Notes under the pieces: generated by a model
Told to the model about the DNA's origin: nothing
What the model saw: the letters and a program-made list of their open reading frames with translations, nothing else
Database searches by the model: none
Assembly (NCBI GenBank): GCA_947095585.1
Contig: OX352761.1
Coordinates: 107,681,890 to 107,745,889 of the forward strand
Origin: Nephrocerus scutellatus
Taxonomy: Eukaryota; Arthropoda; Insecta; Diptera; Pipunculidae
Direction of reading: 5' to 3'
Length of the DNA stretch: 64,000 nt
Shown: positions 32,395 to 44,854 of the stretch, in pieces
Position numbering within the stretch: position 1 is the stretch's first letter
How the letters are laid out: the number at the start of each line of letters is the position of its first letter
Program-made: the position numbers and the translations under genes

Positions 32395-32790
32395 GGCCGA
32401 GCTTCCAGTGACACGACTTAGATTCTTTTTTAACCACCTTAGATCTAGAGCGCTGAAATTTTGTGAGTCCAAAATAGCATTTTTTTATATTTTGCCTATG
32501 ACAAAATTCGCGTGTGACGCGTGTGATCGGTTGAAATCGAACCATTTTCTCGTTTTAAGGTCTTTTAACCACCTTTCGCATGACTGAAAAGTGAAAAGGA
32601 TCCGAATGTTGAATATCTCGCGTTTGACGCGTGTCGCGAGTCACTTGTGAAAAAAAAAATAAAATACTTTGAAATAGACCCGACCTCAAAAACAGATATT
32701 TTGGCGATTATTACCAATTAACTGTGACTGTGTGGCGTGTGTTGATGTATACATAAAATGTTGTACCCGAAAAACGAAGTTTTTTACATT
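32395..32790 (-). repeat. dispersed repeat, inverse copy of 8.29-8.53 kb
   Basis: The reverse complement carries GAGGTCGGGTCTATTT, ATATCTGTTTTTGAGGTCGG, GGTAATAATCGCC and two GGTGGTTAAAA modules. It is longer than the 8.3-kb copy, with a repeated ACGCGTCA(C/A)ACGCGA motif. Confidence 0.6.
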
Positions 32791-32879
32791 TACTTGTATT
32801 TGTAGGTATAATTAGCGCGCTTCAGAGGATTTGCATCCTTATAATGCCTAGACACAGTGTTCCCTTCGATATATTAGGA

Positions 32880-33125
32880 TAGCAGAAGGGAAGAAATTGT
32901 TGTGGGTTGAGTGTTCACACTTGAGCTCCACAAACTACTATTCTTATGAGCAAGCCAACATTGTTGGCTTTACTTCCTAAATCAACTCCACCGTACATGT
33001 TCATAGAGTAGTAATTTAATGTATGTACGACAACATGTACAGCATCGTCGAGCGTTTTTTTGCCGGGAATCGAATCTGGGGTCCTTCGAGTGGGAGCCAA
33101 CTGTCACCAACTACACCACCGACAT
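32880..33125 (-). mobile_element. tRNA-derived SINE (type 2)
   Basis: Read on the minus strand from about 33120: GGTGGTGTAGTTGGTGACAG (A-box-like) then GATTCGATTCCCGGC (B-box-like) about 40 bases on, and a unique body of about 180 bp. The head is distinct from type 1. A possible decayed relative of the head is at about 51450-51510 (CCCACTACACCAGCGAACTG). Confidence 0.6.
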
Positions 33126-33778
33126 TGATGCTCGGTACTACAAGAATCTACCCGTATTCTGTTAATTCAGTCTTTTGATGCAAAGGTCGCATTCCTAATT
33201 CGTCAGATTCCTGTTGTTCGGTACTTCTGAAATAGAAAACGATCTCTGCATTCTCTTGTGGCCTGTTTTATTTTTTATTGTATTCCAGTTTACTTTCCTT
33301 AAATTTAAATTATCTTTCGTTTTATTTTAATTCACTCCTAAAATAATATACTGGGAGCATTATCATCATGCCAGCGTCGCTGTAAGTATTTTGCCATTGT
33401 ATTGGGCTTCCATACGAAGTGATTTAAATCAATGAAGCTGCGGCTGTTCGGTTTTAAATGAATCGTCTTCTATGTATGGGCACGCGCTCAGCTTTCTACA
33501 TGTAAAACTCATACAATTATTAGCTAACTTTGTCTAGTTTATTTGCATTTTAACAGCCTTTAAAAACTTAAATAGAATTAATGTAACACAAAGTTATTTG
33601 TCAATTATAGTTGCCTATAAAAATTAATAGCTAAAGTAACCGATAAACTTAAGTGAACTGAACTCGATCGGATCGATTGAGCTTTAAAATATCAAAACTT
33701 ATTATTATTTATTTTTTCAAAATTTCAAAAGTTTGTCTTGTAAAAATCCGACGTTTAAATTGTATTAGTGCGTGCAAC

Positions 33779-36700
33779 ATGAATAAAGGTCAACAAATGG
33801 AGGCGCCTCCATTGTGGCCATCTTATCGACTTGTGTACACGATGTGTGCATTTAGTTCCTTGGTATTTCAATTGTGCATGCGTAACTGCCTGAGTTTAGC
33901 CATCCTGTGTATGGTTAAGCCAAGTTCCAATGCACATGGAAGGAATCTTTCAAGAAATGCATTGGAAGAACAATCCTATTGTAATTTAGTGACGCTCGAA
34001 GATCAGGAAGAAAATGCAAAATATCCAGCAAGTCTAACGTCATAGTTTTTTCTGTGATAAATCATAAATAATTTCTGTTTCGTGTTTCTTGTTGATGCTT
34101 CGCAGCCTGGAGAAATTCCATGGACGAACTCTCAGCAATTGATGTTACTTAGCAGTTTCTATTATGGATATTTTATGACCCAATCGCTTGGCGGCAGACT
34201 ATGCGATAAATTTGGTGGGAAATTTTTCTTCTTAGCAGGACTGTGCGGCCAGTCGATACCATTCATGCTGATACCCTTATTCTCGGAAATGCATTATTGG
34301 GGCGCATATGCAATGCGACTTATACAGGGAATGGTTGCGGTAAATATTTATTGAATTTAAGATTGTCAGGTTTAATTTATTAATAAGAATTGTAAAAGCT
34401 AATTTTAATTTAGTATTGACTATTGAAAGTTTAAATGGGTTAATGGCTAATCTGCATGGTTTGCAAGAAGTTTGCATAAACTTTAACAACACTTCCAACC
34501 TCTTATATCATTATATAGTATCAGAAGAAGTTCATAGAAAAGCCCCGTAGACTTTTAACATTTAATGGTAATGAGGAAAAAAATTGCCGTCCAGTTCAAA
34601 TTCACAAAAGAATGTGCAACCACACCAAAGTAATATTAAGAGATCTAGCTTAATATAACTTTGGTGTTGTTCATATCCATAACCATCGTTTTTCATATTT
34701 ACCTCTGATAATTTACAACGTTATGATATAAATCTTCAAACTTTACCAAATAGCAGCCGCAAAATTAAATTATTGTTTTTTAGCTAACACGTCTTGTTTG
34801 TCAGCCTAATGACCATGAAATAGTACAATACTATTTGCCAGGCAGGCAGGTTCCTCTTCGTTCTTCAAGTATTCAACTAAAGATCGTGCCGACTCTATTT
34901 TCTATTCCTGTTTTATTTCTCAACTATGCCCACCCCAGATTTTAAGCTTCACACTCAATGATAAGATCAATGATATCTATATAAACTAGTATCTGGACTA
35001 GCGTGTAAAGGATTTTTGCTCGTGATGTAACACCAGAGCAGGGAGTCAATTTTTCAAACGACAGGTTAAAGAGAAGGAAGGCAACTCCATACTCTTGTTG
35101 GAGCCTGTTATACCTAACAAGAACAAAACACACAACACGCACAGCTCCCTCCGCCGCGCTTGACATTTTATTCAACCTTACACCAATAGACATTTTTAGT
35201 AGCCATTGCGGCTATTCGCCTCAATGCAATCTCCCAGTGGACCGGAAATGAATTCGGTCACTCTTCTATCCTGATTTTAGTTAGGATTTCACCAGGTAAC
35301 ATGGACTACACCATTTCGCCACACCGAGTCTTCAATGCTTCTGAGTCACCATCCCCTCTAGATCATTCTGGGAAAATGGTTCTCTAGGCATACCAATCGC
35401 TACATGTAAACTTATGTTAAAATGGGATGCTAATGGAAAAACTAACCATAGATGGTCAGACGGAACTACTTGTCTAGCGACATAACAGATCTGGCCCAAT
35501 CTGGATCCGCTCCAAGTGTTGTGATCTCTCAAAAAAGATTGCACATCGGTTCTATTATAAGTGTCATCGTGGGACACTGTCTCATAGGAAAACACGTAGA
35601 AAGGCTTGGCGTCTTCTATTTATATTTTATTTCTCAGCTATGCACACCCCACATTTTAAGCTTCACGTATCTACTCGTGTGAAAAGATCAATGATATCTA
35701 TATAAGCCAGTATCTGGACTAACGTGTAAAGGATTTTCGTACACCAGGTTAAAGAGAAGGTAGGCAACTTCGTATTCTTGTTGGAGCCTGTTATACCTAA
35801 CAAGAACAACACACACAACACGCACAACTCCCTCCACAGCGCTTGACATTTTGTTCAACCTTGCACCACTAGACATTTTCAGTAGACAAATAGCCATTGC
35901 GGCTATTCGTCTCAATGCAATCTTCCAGTGGACTGGAAATGAATTCGGTCACTCTTCTATCCACGACTTTAGCTAGTATTCCGCCAGGTAACATAGACTA
36001 CACCATGCCACCACTCCGATTCTTCAAAAGCTTCCAAGTCACCATCCCCTCCAGATCATTCTGGGAAGAGGCAGCTCAATTGACAGGATGATGACATTCA
36101 CTTTTACACATACGGGTCAAAAACTGATGACGGAGTTGGTGGAGGTATTCTCTATAAAAGGCTAAATCTTAGTCTCTCCTTCCGTCTCCTTCCGTGTTTA
36201 CATGCTGAAGTAATGGCGATTAGTGAAGTCTTGTCGTGGCTGAAGAGAAATGTTATATCCGCGAAGGATAACCGCATTTTCTCGGATAGCCAAGCAGCTG
36301 GAATCTGTCTCTACGAACTCTAGCCCATAACTGCCTATCATCGCTCACGGATATGGCGGAGCAGTTCAACATTCACCTGTGCTGCGTACCGGAGCATAGA
36401 GACATTCCAGGAAACTGTAGATCTGACGAACTCGCCAAACATGGAACTACACTATCCATGCTACCTGAAAATGGTTCTCTAGGCATATCAATCGCTACAT
36501 GTAAACTCATGCTAATGGAAAAACTAACCATAGATGGTCAGACGGAATTACTTGTCTAGCGACAAAATAGATCTGGCCCAAGCTGGATCCGGTCCAAGTG
36601 TTTGATCTCTCAAAAAAGATTGCACATCGGTGCTATTATAGGTGTCATTGTGGGACACTGCTTCATAGGAAAATACGCAGAACGGCTTGGCGTCTTCTCG

Positions 36701-38708
36701 AACGACTTCTGCAGAAGCTGCATGGACGAGGAGGAGGAGGAGGAGTAGGAGGAGGAGGAGGAGGAGACCATTTTCCATCTTTGCTGTACGTACCCAGCCC
36801 TCTAATAAAAACGTAAGCTTCATCTGGGAGCTTTTTTTTACAACGACCTTAATGATCTAAAAGATACGGACATTGGTAGTATCTTGCGCTTCGTACGAAG
36901 CTCCAACTGGTTTAACGAGTAGGTGAGAAAATCTTTCTAGATCCACGTGGTATCGCAATGGGCCTAGTCTAAGGGTGTCGATCTTTCGACCGACAGTAAC
37001 TTTAACTTAACCATAGCCCCACCCAAATCGTTTTATTTTATCTCAATAACAATTTTCATTCTGATATTTTTTTATTACACGACGGTTAGTCGATCGATCG
37101 GTAGTATCAATGATAGTTTAGTTTTATCAGCTAGAGCCGCTATGTGGTATAGATAAAAACACCCTCGGATTTAAAGTCTATTAACGGATAGTTCCATCAC
37201 CATCATCTGATCAATTATTTAATTATTACAATTATAGTAAGGCTCCTTGTAATGTCTGCATTTTTTAGTAATGCTCGTTATGTAAAAATTTGGACATTTC
37301 GCATTGTTATTGTGGCTTTAATTGGAAGATCCTGATTTAATTGGCTTTATAAATGATTTAAAAATATTAATAATTTTTCAATTTAATTGCACTGCATTTT
37401 GTTGTTGTTGTTCTGTTTTTAGGGTATCGGTTTTCCGGCAGTTTACCAAATGTACTCTCACTGGGCACATCCAAAGGAGAGAATTACTCTTATGTCCTTT
37501 GCATTCGGAGGTTATTCTGTTGGCTCACTATTTGTTTTTCCTCTGACGAGTTTCTTGTGCCAATTTGGTTGGCCCACAGTTTATTATACTTTTGGTAATA
37601 TCGTTGCATCAGTTCCCAAATTCCCGAATGAATTCCCGATGAACTTTAGGTGGAGTTTCGTGCGCATTTGGAATAGCATGCTATTGGTTGGTCTACAGTA
37701 CAATTGACAAACACCCAAGGATATCGCCAGAGGAATACGAGTATCTAAAGGAGAGCCATTTGATTAAGGCAAAGGTCAGCATTACTACAGCTGCCATTTG
37801 GCATAAAACTCTCTATATTCTTTTGTGCTTGTCCGTCTAGATTCCGCCAATACCGTGGCGACAGATGTTAAGTTCTTGTCCAATTATCACCTTTATGTTT
37901 ACTCACATTTGTCACAGTTATGGTTTAATTACGCTTGTGTTGATATTGCCGAAATTCTTCAAGGAAGCAATGTACTTTAATTTGAGCGACGTAAGCAAAC
38001 GGGTTGGATGAAGAAGCAATGCACAAAATAATTTTTTTATATACTTCTTAGAATGGCTTCTATTCATCGGCACCGTTTGTTGGGAGCCTTACAGCCAGAT
38101 TTATAGTAATGATGACCTTTCGGCGACTTCACGAGAAGAGCAACTTGAGCTTAAGCACCTTCCGGCGTATTGTTTACTCAAGTGGTTGGTGACGTGTAAG
38201 ATGTTTCGAAAATTTCGGATTTAAGGAAAGCATTTTCTTTATTTTTGCAGCGAATTGCGTAACAGCCAGCTCGATCATGGGCATTACATTCCTTACGTGC
38301 CACTATCGCCTGTTTGTTGTCCTGCTAATAGTGTTGACTGGAGCATCAATTGACGTCGCTTTCACTGGCGCCTATTGGATTAGCTACCTTGATTTAGCAC
38401 CGGCCTTTGCCGGACTTCTAGCTGGAATATCAAATTCATTGGCTACCTTGAGTGGAATCGCAGCACCGCATTTTGTGTCCGCCATTCTCAAGGAGGTAAG
38501 ATACTCGTAAAAAGTTGTCATACTCGTGGGATACGCTTTTACATTATGTCCTTTCTATTCGCAGGGAATTAAAGCTGAGTGGAACTTCGTATTCTATTCA
38601 ATGGCAATGGGATATGCTTTGAGCTCTTTAGTGTATGGTATTTTTGGAAGATCCACGCCATTGCCATGGGGACAATTTGAAGCTATAACCACAGCTGAGA
38701 GCAGCTAA
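33779..38708 (+). CDS. SLC17-type major-facilitator anion transporter, eight exons
   Basis: Exons 33779-~34030, 34106-34339, 37423-37594, 37650-37774, 37841-37990, 38052-38181, 38251-38495 and 38565-38708 give about 480 residues, the usual SLC17 length. All junctions fit in phase except the first donor, which I could not fix. Family marks include RNCLSLAI in TM1, SSFYYGYFMTQSLGG followed by DKFGGK (the MFS loop motif), RLIQGMVAGIGFPA, YSHWAHPKER, and FVGSLTARF later. This family (phosphate, sialin and vesicular glutamate carriers) moves organic or inorganic anions with Na+ or H+ across plasma, lysosomal or vesicle membranes. The substrate cannot be told. The start uses the ATG in gcaacATGAA rather than an upstream in-frame one at 33677. 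Intron 2 (34340-37422) is swollen by LINE debris; other introns are 50-80 bp. No disabling change is seen. Confidence 0.87.
34906..36960. mobile_element. tandemly repeated LINE mosaic in SLC17 intron
   Basis: Two direct units (about 34906-35610 and 35626-36730) share a minus-oriented fragment (GGCAACT..GTATTCTTGTTGGAGCCTG) followed by a plus-oriented RNase H-type LINE part. The second unit is longer and still encodes RNase H traces: TYGSKTDDGVGGG, LHAEVMAISEVLSWLKRN and FSDSQAAGI. A TGH-like segment (GVIVGHCFIGKYAERLGV) and a Cys-rich tail with an expanded (GAG)n tract at 36727-36768 follow. Stops and frameshifts are common. Confidence 0.7.
36961..37422. other. rest of SLC17 intron 2
   Basis: Intron sequence ending in a pyrimidine-rich tract (TTGTTGTTGTTCTGTTTTTAG) before exon 3. 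No feature of note was seen. Confidence 0.5.
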
Positions 38709-39425
38709 TTTGAAATGTTTATTATTTGTGCACTATAACAAAGTTTGATGTTTGTTGAATATTTTTTCTAAAATTAATTTATTTTTCTATGACTAAATTA
38801 TTGATTAATGTTTATGAAATAGTTAACAATAACAGCTTAAGGCGTTCGAATTATACAATTGCATTGTGAGTTTGTCAAACACAGAATTATTGGATTTTTA
38901 TGGTAAAAAAAAGTAGTTAGTAGCGCAGATTATGGAAACTGGATCCCAAGATAAATCGCAATGTACTCGTCCAAAAATTGGCACTAAATTAGAATTTAGA
39001 ATTGCATACTTTAGAGGTTACTTCAGAGATTAACGGACTATAAGTTTAAATCATTATGTACTGGTCAATATAGTAGTCAAACCGGTTTGTACGGTTTGTG
39101 TGTAGATACATGATTGCACATGTAGTTTAATTTAAGAAGATGCCTCATAACATATGAGTATAGTTAATTGTAAATAAGTAAAGTTGCCCAAATGTTCTGG
39201 TCTTTTCTCGATATTCCTGTATATAAGATTGGAAGTTTCTGATAACTTTTCAATTAGTATAGATAGTAAGGCGTTTTGTACCAGCAGTGCAGTTCTTATT
39301 TGCAATACAACCAGAGCAGTTGAAGAGCTAACAGCTAAAGGAATAGTAGTGAAATACAAGTATTGTTGCATGAAGTGTTTTTGTGTACTTAGGAAAGTAA
39401 CTACCAGTGTAATCTGTGAACTTTT
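38709..39425. other. region downstream of SLC17 gene
   Basis: AT-rich 3' flank, probably containing the 3' untranslated region. No canonical AATAAA was seen close to the stop. No other gene was recognised. Confidence 0.35.
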
Positions 39426-39426
39426 G

Positions 39427-39830
39427 TTATTTTTAAATTCTCTATATTAACTTCGCGTGCCCGTGGCTGGCTGGCTGTCTGGCTGGCTGGTGGATAGAAT
39501 CTTGTGATCAATTTTTAACCCACTTCTTCAATCCCGATTTTATTCAAACTTTGCACACATGTGTATCTCCCATGACAATACGTTCTATTTAAATGTGGAG
39601 CCCTTGCTTACCCGATTTTCTTCAAATCTTATTCGCATGTGTATCTCAAATGGAGAACACTTTTTGTAAAAATTTGGTAGTGATCGGGCTCCGGGGTAGG
39701 GCACCCATAAAAATTTTATAAAAAAAGTACCCAATTTCTTCAAATTTTATACGCATGTGTATCTCTGATGGACAACACTCCGATGGAAACACTATTTGTA
39801 AAATTTTTGGAGTGATCGTGATAGCTTACT
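39427..39830 (+). repeat. modular dispersed repeat, copy 2
   Basis: It starts TTTTTAAATTCTCTATATTA, then TTCGCGTGCCCGTGGCTGGC and ATCTTGTGATCAATTTTTAA. Three modules follow with CATGTGTATCTC at about 39557, 39638 and 39755. It abuts the TAAG tail of the LINE that begins at 39830. Confidence 0.7.
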
Positions 39831-42260
39831 TACTTACTTATATCATATATACCCTTATGGGTCCTATAGCCTCTACTAAGCCTACGCGCCATCGCGTGCG
39901 GTTCCTGGTAATGAGCTTCAGCTCACTCCAACTCTTCCCCAATTGCCGTGCCTCCGCCTCAACTGTTCTGCACCATGTATTTCTCGGTCGACCCGTTCTT
40001 CTACCATCCTGAGTTAACTGTCGCCTTTTCGGAGTGTATGACCAATCCACTGCCACTTCCGTCATTGGATGGTTGTGCCTCTTGGTTCCCGATCCGTTCT
40101 CTGGTAAAGATGTTCATTAGAGCAATGTTAACTTGAGTTACTGAGTTAGTGCCGATGTTGATGATTTTGGTTTTGACATTTGTGTTTTACTTTCTACATT
40201 TGTTGTCATTTGGTGCAGCTTAATCCTGTGTGAGAGTAAACAAACGTCGTCAGCGTATTCCAGACGTTTGAGTTGAGATGTAAGAGTCCAGCGAATTCCT
40301 CCGTTTCCAGTAGATAAAGCTGCGCGAAGCACATCGCTAATCCCCAACAAAGAAAGTATCTGCGATAGAATGCAACCTTGTCTTACCCCACTTAGGATCT
40401 CGAATTCCTCTGATAGCTTTTCTCCATGCAGCACATGCCATTTAGAGCCATCATAGGTTGCTTTAATAATAGCTATTAGTTTATCGGGTATTCGTCTCCT
40501 GGGCAAGGCGAGCCAGATAAACTCTCTGTTGACACTGTCAAACGCCTTTTCAATAATGTTCAATAATGATCCGCAGGGTGTTGATGTGGTCGACACAGGT
40601 AGGAGGATCTAGTGCGGAAAGCTGCTTGTTCGGCATCGAGTGTATCTTCCAGATGTTCCTTAATTCGTTCAAGTACTTCTTTGGCTATTACCTTTGCAAC
40701 TGCAGGAAGAACGCAAATGCCTCTCCAGTTTTCGCACTCCATAAGACTACCTTTTTTAGGGAACTTGTCAATCATTCCCTCCTTCCACTCATCGGGGAAA
40801 CTTTGCCAAGCTCTCGCTTCAAGAGGATATAAAAGCTCTGCTGATGTCGTTGGAGCGGCACGCAGAAGCTCTGCGGTATACCATCTAGTCCTACGGACTT
40901 GTTGTTCTTTAGTGCGTTGATCGCGGTAGCGAACTCATCTTTACTGGGAGTGGAGGTGCGAATTCGGGAAATTGTTACTTTCGGTGCATATCGTTAAGGA
41001 CCGTGGAAAAATACTCCTTCCATCGCTTGAGCTGATCCTCATCTGAAACGAGTACGGCACTATCTAGGCCTTTCACTGGATGTTGGCCAGAACGGTGACC
41101 ACCTGTCAGCTCTTTGGTGATTCTGTAAACGGTTCTGCTATCGCACCTGTTCGCTGCTTCGTCTGCTTCCAGTACGCTGCACTTCTCTCATTTTTCTTCG
41201 ATACAGGCCCTCAAGCTCGATCCTCGCTCCTTCTGCGGTATCTACAATACGAGCTTTAATTATGTTACGCTCTTCAATCCGCCTACAGGTATCTTCGGTA
41301 AGCCACATGCAGTGCCTTGCCTGGCTTCTACCAAAAATACTTTCCGGTCCAGATGTGAAAACATTTTTCACAGCTTTCCAATGTTCTTGGGTGGTTGTCT
41401 GCAGTGAGCTGCTGATTGCTTCCACTCCTTGCGATAAATGATCCCTAAATTGTTGGCGTACTGAGGGGATCTTTAGCCAGTCGATGTTATACCTGATGAT
41501 ATTGTGAATTCTTTGAACTGATGCAGTACGTAACTGGATAGTAGCTACCATAAGGTTATGATCCCATACCATACCCATGTCGGCTCCTCGTCTGTTTCTG
41601 TTTCTGTCGGCTGATCGCCACATGGTCGATTTCATTGGATGATGATTGCCTGTCAGTTGACACCCAGCTGACATTGAGGCAGGTCTTATGCTCAAAAATG
41701 GTGCCTCCTATGACAAGGTGGTTGGTGTCGCAGAAATCTTTCTCCATTGTCATTTCGTTCGCCGTGGCCGTGTTTCCCAATAACATGTCCATCATTGTTG
41801 TTGCCTACCTTGGCATTTAAGTCCCCCACCACGATGACGATACCTCCGTTTGGCGTTGCGTTGAATACAGTGCTTAGCTGATTGTAGAAGTTTTCCTTTT
41901 CATCCTCATTCGAGGGATTCGTTGGGGATCGTGACGTGCCGTACTCTAGTCCGAAATCTGGCCGATAAGATCCTATCTCCATGTGGGCCAGGAAATTAGG
42001 TCTCTGCGTGCTGCTGGCGTTGGAAGCAGACCCACTTCAGATTCACAAGGACTGCCAGAGGGTTTGCCGGTGTAGAGTAGCACAGTGTTACACGTTGGGG
42101 ATTGGTAGTCTCCCACGTCGAACCGTTTTACTTCACTCACTCCCAGTAATTCCAAAGTATATCGAAGAAACTCACGTTCCAGTTGAAGAAATCTGGCATT
42201 TTGAGATCCTTCACTCCCTGAGTCAAGGAGCGTCCTCACATTCCAGAAACCAATCTTAGA
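39830..42260 (-). mobile_element. AP-endonuclease LINE (family 2), nearly full length, frameshifted
   Basis: On the minus strand from 42260: endonuclease remnants (LGVSEVKRFDVGDY, LLYTGKPSG, then VIVVGDLNAKVGNNNDG and SNEIDHVAISR). A 185-residue open linker follows (WLTEDTCRRIEERNIIKAR). RT blocks come next: KGSLMECENWRGICVLPAVAKV, AFDSVNREFIW, FEILSGVRQGCILS and LEYADDVCLL. The C-terminus reads DGRRTGRPRNTWCRTVEAE. The 3' end carries a (TAAG)n tail (TTACTTACTTAC at 39825-39838 on plus). At least four frameshifts and a missing thumb (about 40140-40150) disable it. The apparent plus-strand frames are shadows. Confidence 0.85.
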
Positions 42261-44605
42261 GTATAATAGCCAAATGTCGTCATTATTCTTAGACAGTTTT
42301 TCGAGTTTTTACAATTTTACAAGAGGTATACAGTGATTTTTATGTCAATATATAATGTACCATTGACCTCAATGTGCGGCCCATTTACTATCAAAATGAC
42401 CACCGTTCCCTTAATTTTGAATTAACGAGATAATAGCGAACAAGTACTCTTATGAAAGGGTTCACAAAATCTCTGCGAAATTGTGCTGCTGAGGCTTTTC
42501 GCAAGCTCAGCTGTGGTTTGCATTAGCTGTATTCGATTATAAGCATCGTCCAAATAAGTAATTTTATACATAAATAACGCCAAGTGCTATTGCGTGTAGC
42601 CGGAAATATTCTTGTATAGTTGTACAGTTTTCCTTAATGATTCACCGCAATTGTTGGACGCGTAGTTAGGCCGTAGCTTATAAAGTACAGGACAAGAGCA
42701 CATACTCCTAGTCACGTCAGACAGAATATTCCCATGCGATATCCACTGCTACGACCGGTATACGGTGAACAATTAATGTAGTAATGCAAGTATGTATGTG
42801 ACAATAAATAGCGTTGGTTTGCCATGTTGAAACGTCCCTCCTATACACCCCTCCACCTCACAAACACACATAGATACACAACATATATTACCATTCATTT
42901 TGACTAACAGCAGTGCGGCAGAAACCATCATCAGAACATTAAACATTTACCATTAGAAACATTTGCTGCATTCTTTCCCAAATCTTACAAAGTAGTTGTG
43001 AGTAGATGATAGAAAGAATACGATTTTTTAGTTTTTCATAATTTACAAAAGTTGGCGATATATTTCATATTTGACATAATTTGAGAACGAATGTCGTGCG
43101 ATTTACTATTCGCAATATTTAAAGAATAGAATTTATGTGTTTGTATATTTATGCTGCAAAGTAGTAGCTACATATAAGTAAGGTCTAAAGTAGCTGCGAG
43201 GAGACAGAAATTATAGCGAGCAGTTGTCTCTGCATACTGCAATTATTAGTAAGTGTAGTCAAAACAAAACTATACTCGTGTGTTGTATGTATATATTATT
43301 TAATATAACACGACAAAATACTTAAGGACACAAAAACAAAATCGGACGCATAGTAAATCGCATATAGCAATCTAACAGGACATCACGATTCCATTTACCT
43401 GACCTAATTTCACTTTAATACTTTGTTGCGAGTAGGTACCGGAAAGCGCTCTGACAGTTACAATGAATCTTTCTATAGGTCTCTGATGGTACAATTTCTA
43501 ATGCAATGTATTTTTATAGTAAAATAAATTTTTACAATGGAGACATTTCTGAATAAATAAAGTGTAATAGACAACGACTATAAAATTATTATTTTTCTCT
43601 TAGTGAGTTAATAGTGTGCATGGTTATGCCGATAGCACAATACGAATAGACCCCCGAATTTTAGAGAATGTTTCGTAGTTCTGTTGCCAATTGTTGCCAA
43701 TTTGCACCAGAGAAACGAATTTCTGTCTAATGGAATCATAAAAAAAATTGGAAATTGTTTACTCTGCTTAAATTATGTATGTTAAAAGGTATATCGAGAA
43801 GAGGACTTAGAAAGATAAATAAATATATTCTTTGTATTTTACAATATTTTTCGATTTAAAACTACAGAAAAAAGTTTTTTTTTTATAAGATGGTAGGCCA
43901 TTATAGTAAGGATCTACTTTATTCCGTAAGTACTAGTAAGTACAGAACCCAGGCAATTCATAAGAAGATTTATCAAAGTTTCAGTAAGAATACAACTTAT
44001 CCTTTGACGATATAAATAAGGATTGACAGCGAAACAAAAACAATTGCTAAAATAAAAGTCAAAATGCTATAAGAGAAATGTTAAAGCAACTTTTCGCTTC
44101 GCTTCTGTCAGTTACATACGTCACCGAAAAGGACGCAACGGATTCTATAGGCAGGGCCCTTTAGTAAAGTAAACAAGGAATTGTGACAGCTAGCAAATTA
44201 TACGCTAATGGTTCAGGTGTACATTACCACCATATCCTTCTTAACCTAACTAAGCCTGGTAAATTAGTAAACAGGATCACATTCACGTGATAGAAGTTTC
44301 TTTGGATAACAATAATACAATAATGTTTTGGAATCTTAAAGATCATACAAAGAGAAAGGATCACATTTTTATATTGACACTTTCAAAACATTCAAACACT
44401 TTCAAAAGTGGTTATTGATTTAAGTGTTAAGTTTTAGTTGTCACTTTTGGATTGTCAGTTTTGAATACTCATTCTTGGATTGTCTTTTTTTGATTACTAC
44501 ATTAAATATGACGATCACGCGTACGCGACATTGTAAGCTTACTAACTACTTTGCACGTTTAAAATAATTATGCACGCTAAGGAAGATTTTCATTGTTCGC
44601 TCGTT
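42261..44605. other. gene-free stretch
   Basis: AT-rich, with no frame carrying a recognisable domain and no repeat shared with the rest of the window. It could be an intron of a gene whose candidate exon lies at 44606-44854. Confidence 0.35.
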
Positions 44606-44854
44606 TTACGGTATACATGAAAAGTTATTATGTTTTTCTAATCGACTGTTGCTATTGTTGCCGACACTGCTACCGCCCAATTGGCTTGCATTGGTAGTTG
44701 TTAAACTCGAACGAGTAGATAATACTTTTTCCGCTGGCAAAGACGACTCCAGTCGCGTTATATAGGTTTTCCGGCAAGGATCAATCGTTTTACCGTTGCG
44801 TTTTAGTTGTCGTTTGTTGTTGTCGTCGTCAACGTCATTATTGTTGTACTTCAT
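44606..44854 (-). CDS. Asn-rich candidate coding exon
   Basis: An 82-codon minus-strand frame starts MKYNNNDVDDDNN and includes SLPAEKVLSTRSSLTTTNAS and SVGNNSNSRLEK. Asn/Ser/Thr-rich runs of this kind are typical of fly disordered coding regions, and base composition is more balanced than in the AT-rich flanks. Against it: the start context is poor, an in-frame stop lies just upstream of the ATG, and no continuing exon was found. A GTAAAA donor-like site exists inside. It may be a first coding exon or a chance frame. Confidence 0.35.
   Translation of the reverse strand: MKYNNNDVDDDNNKRQLKRNGKTIDPCRKTYITRLESSLPAEKVLSTRSSLTTTNASQLGGSSVGNNSNSRLEKHNNFSCIP

Noticed and set aside
39948..42259. 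Several plus-strand frames over 39.9-42.3 kb
   Set aside because: They are antisense shadows of the minus-strand LINE, whose RT and endonuclease motifs are clear.
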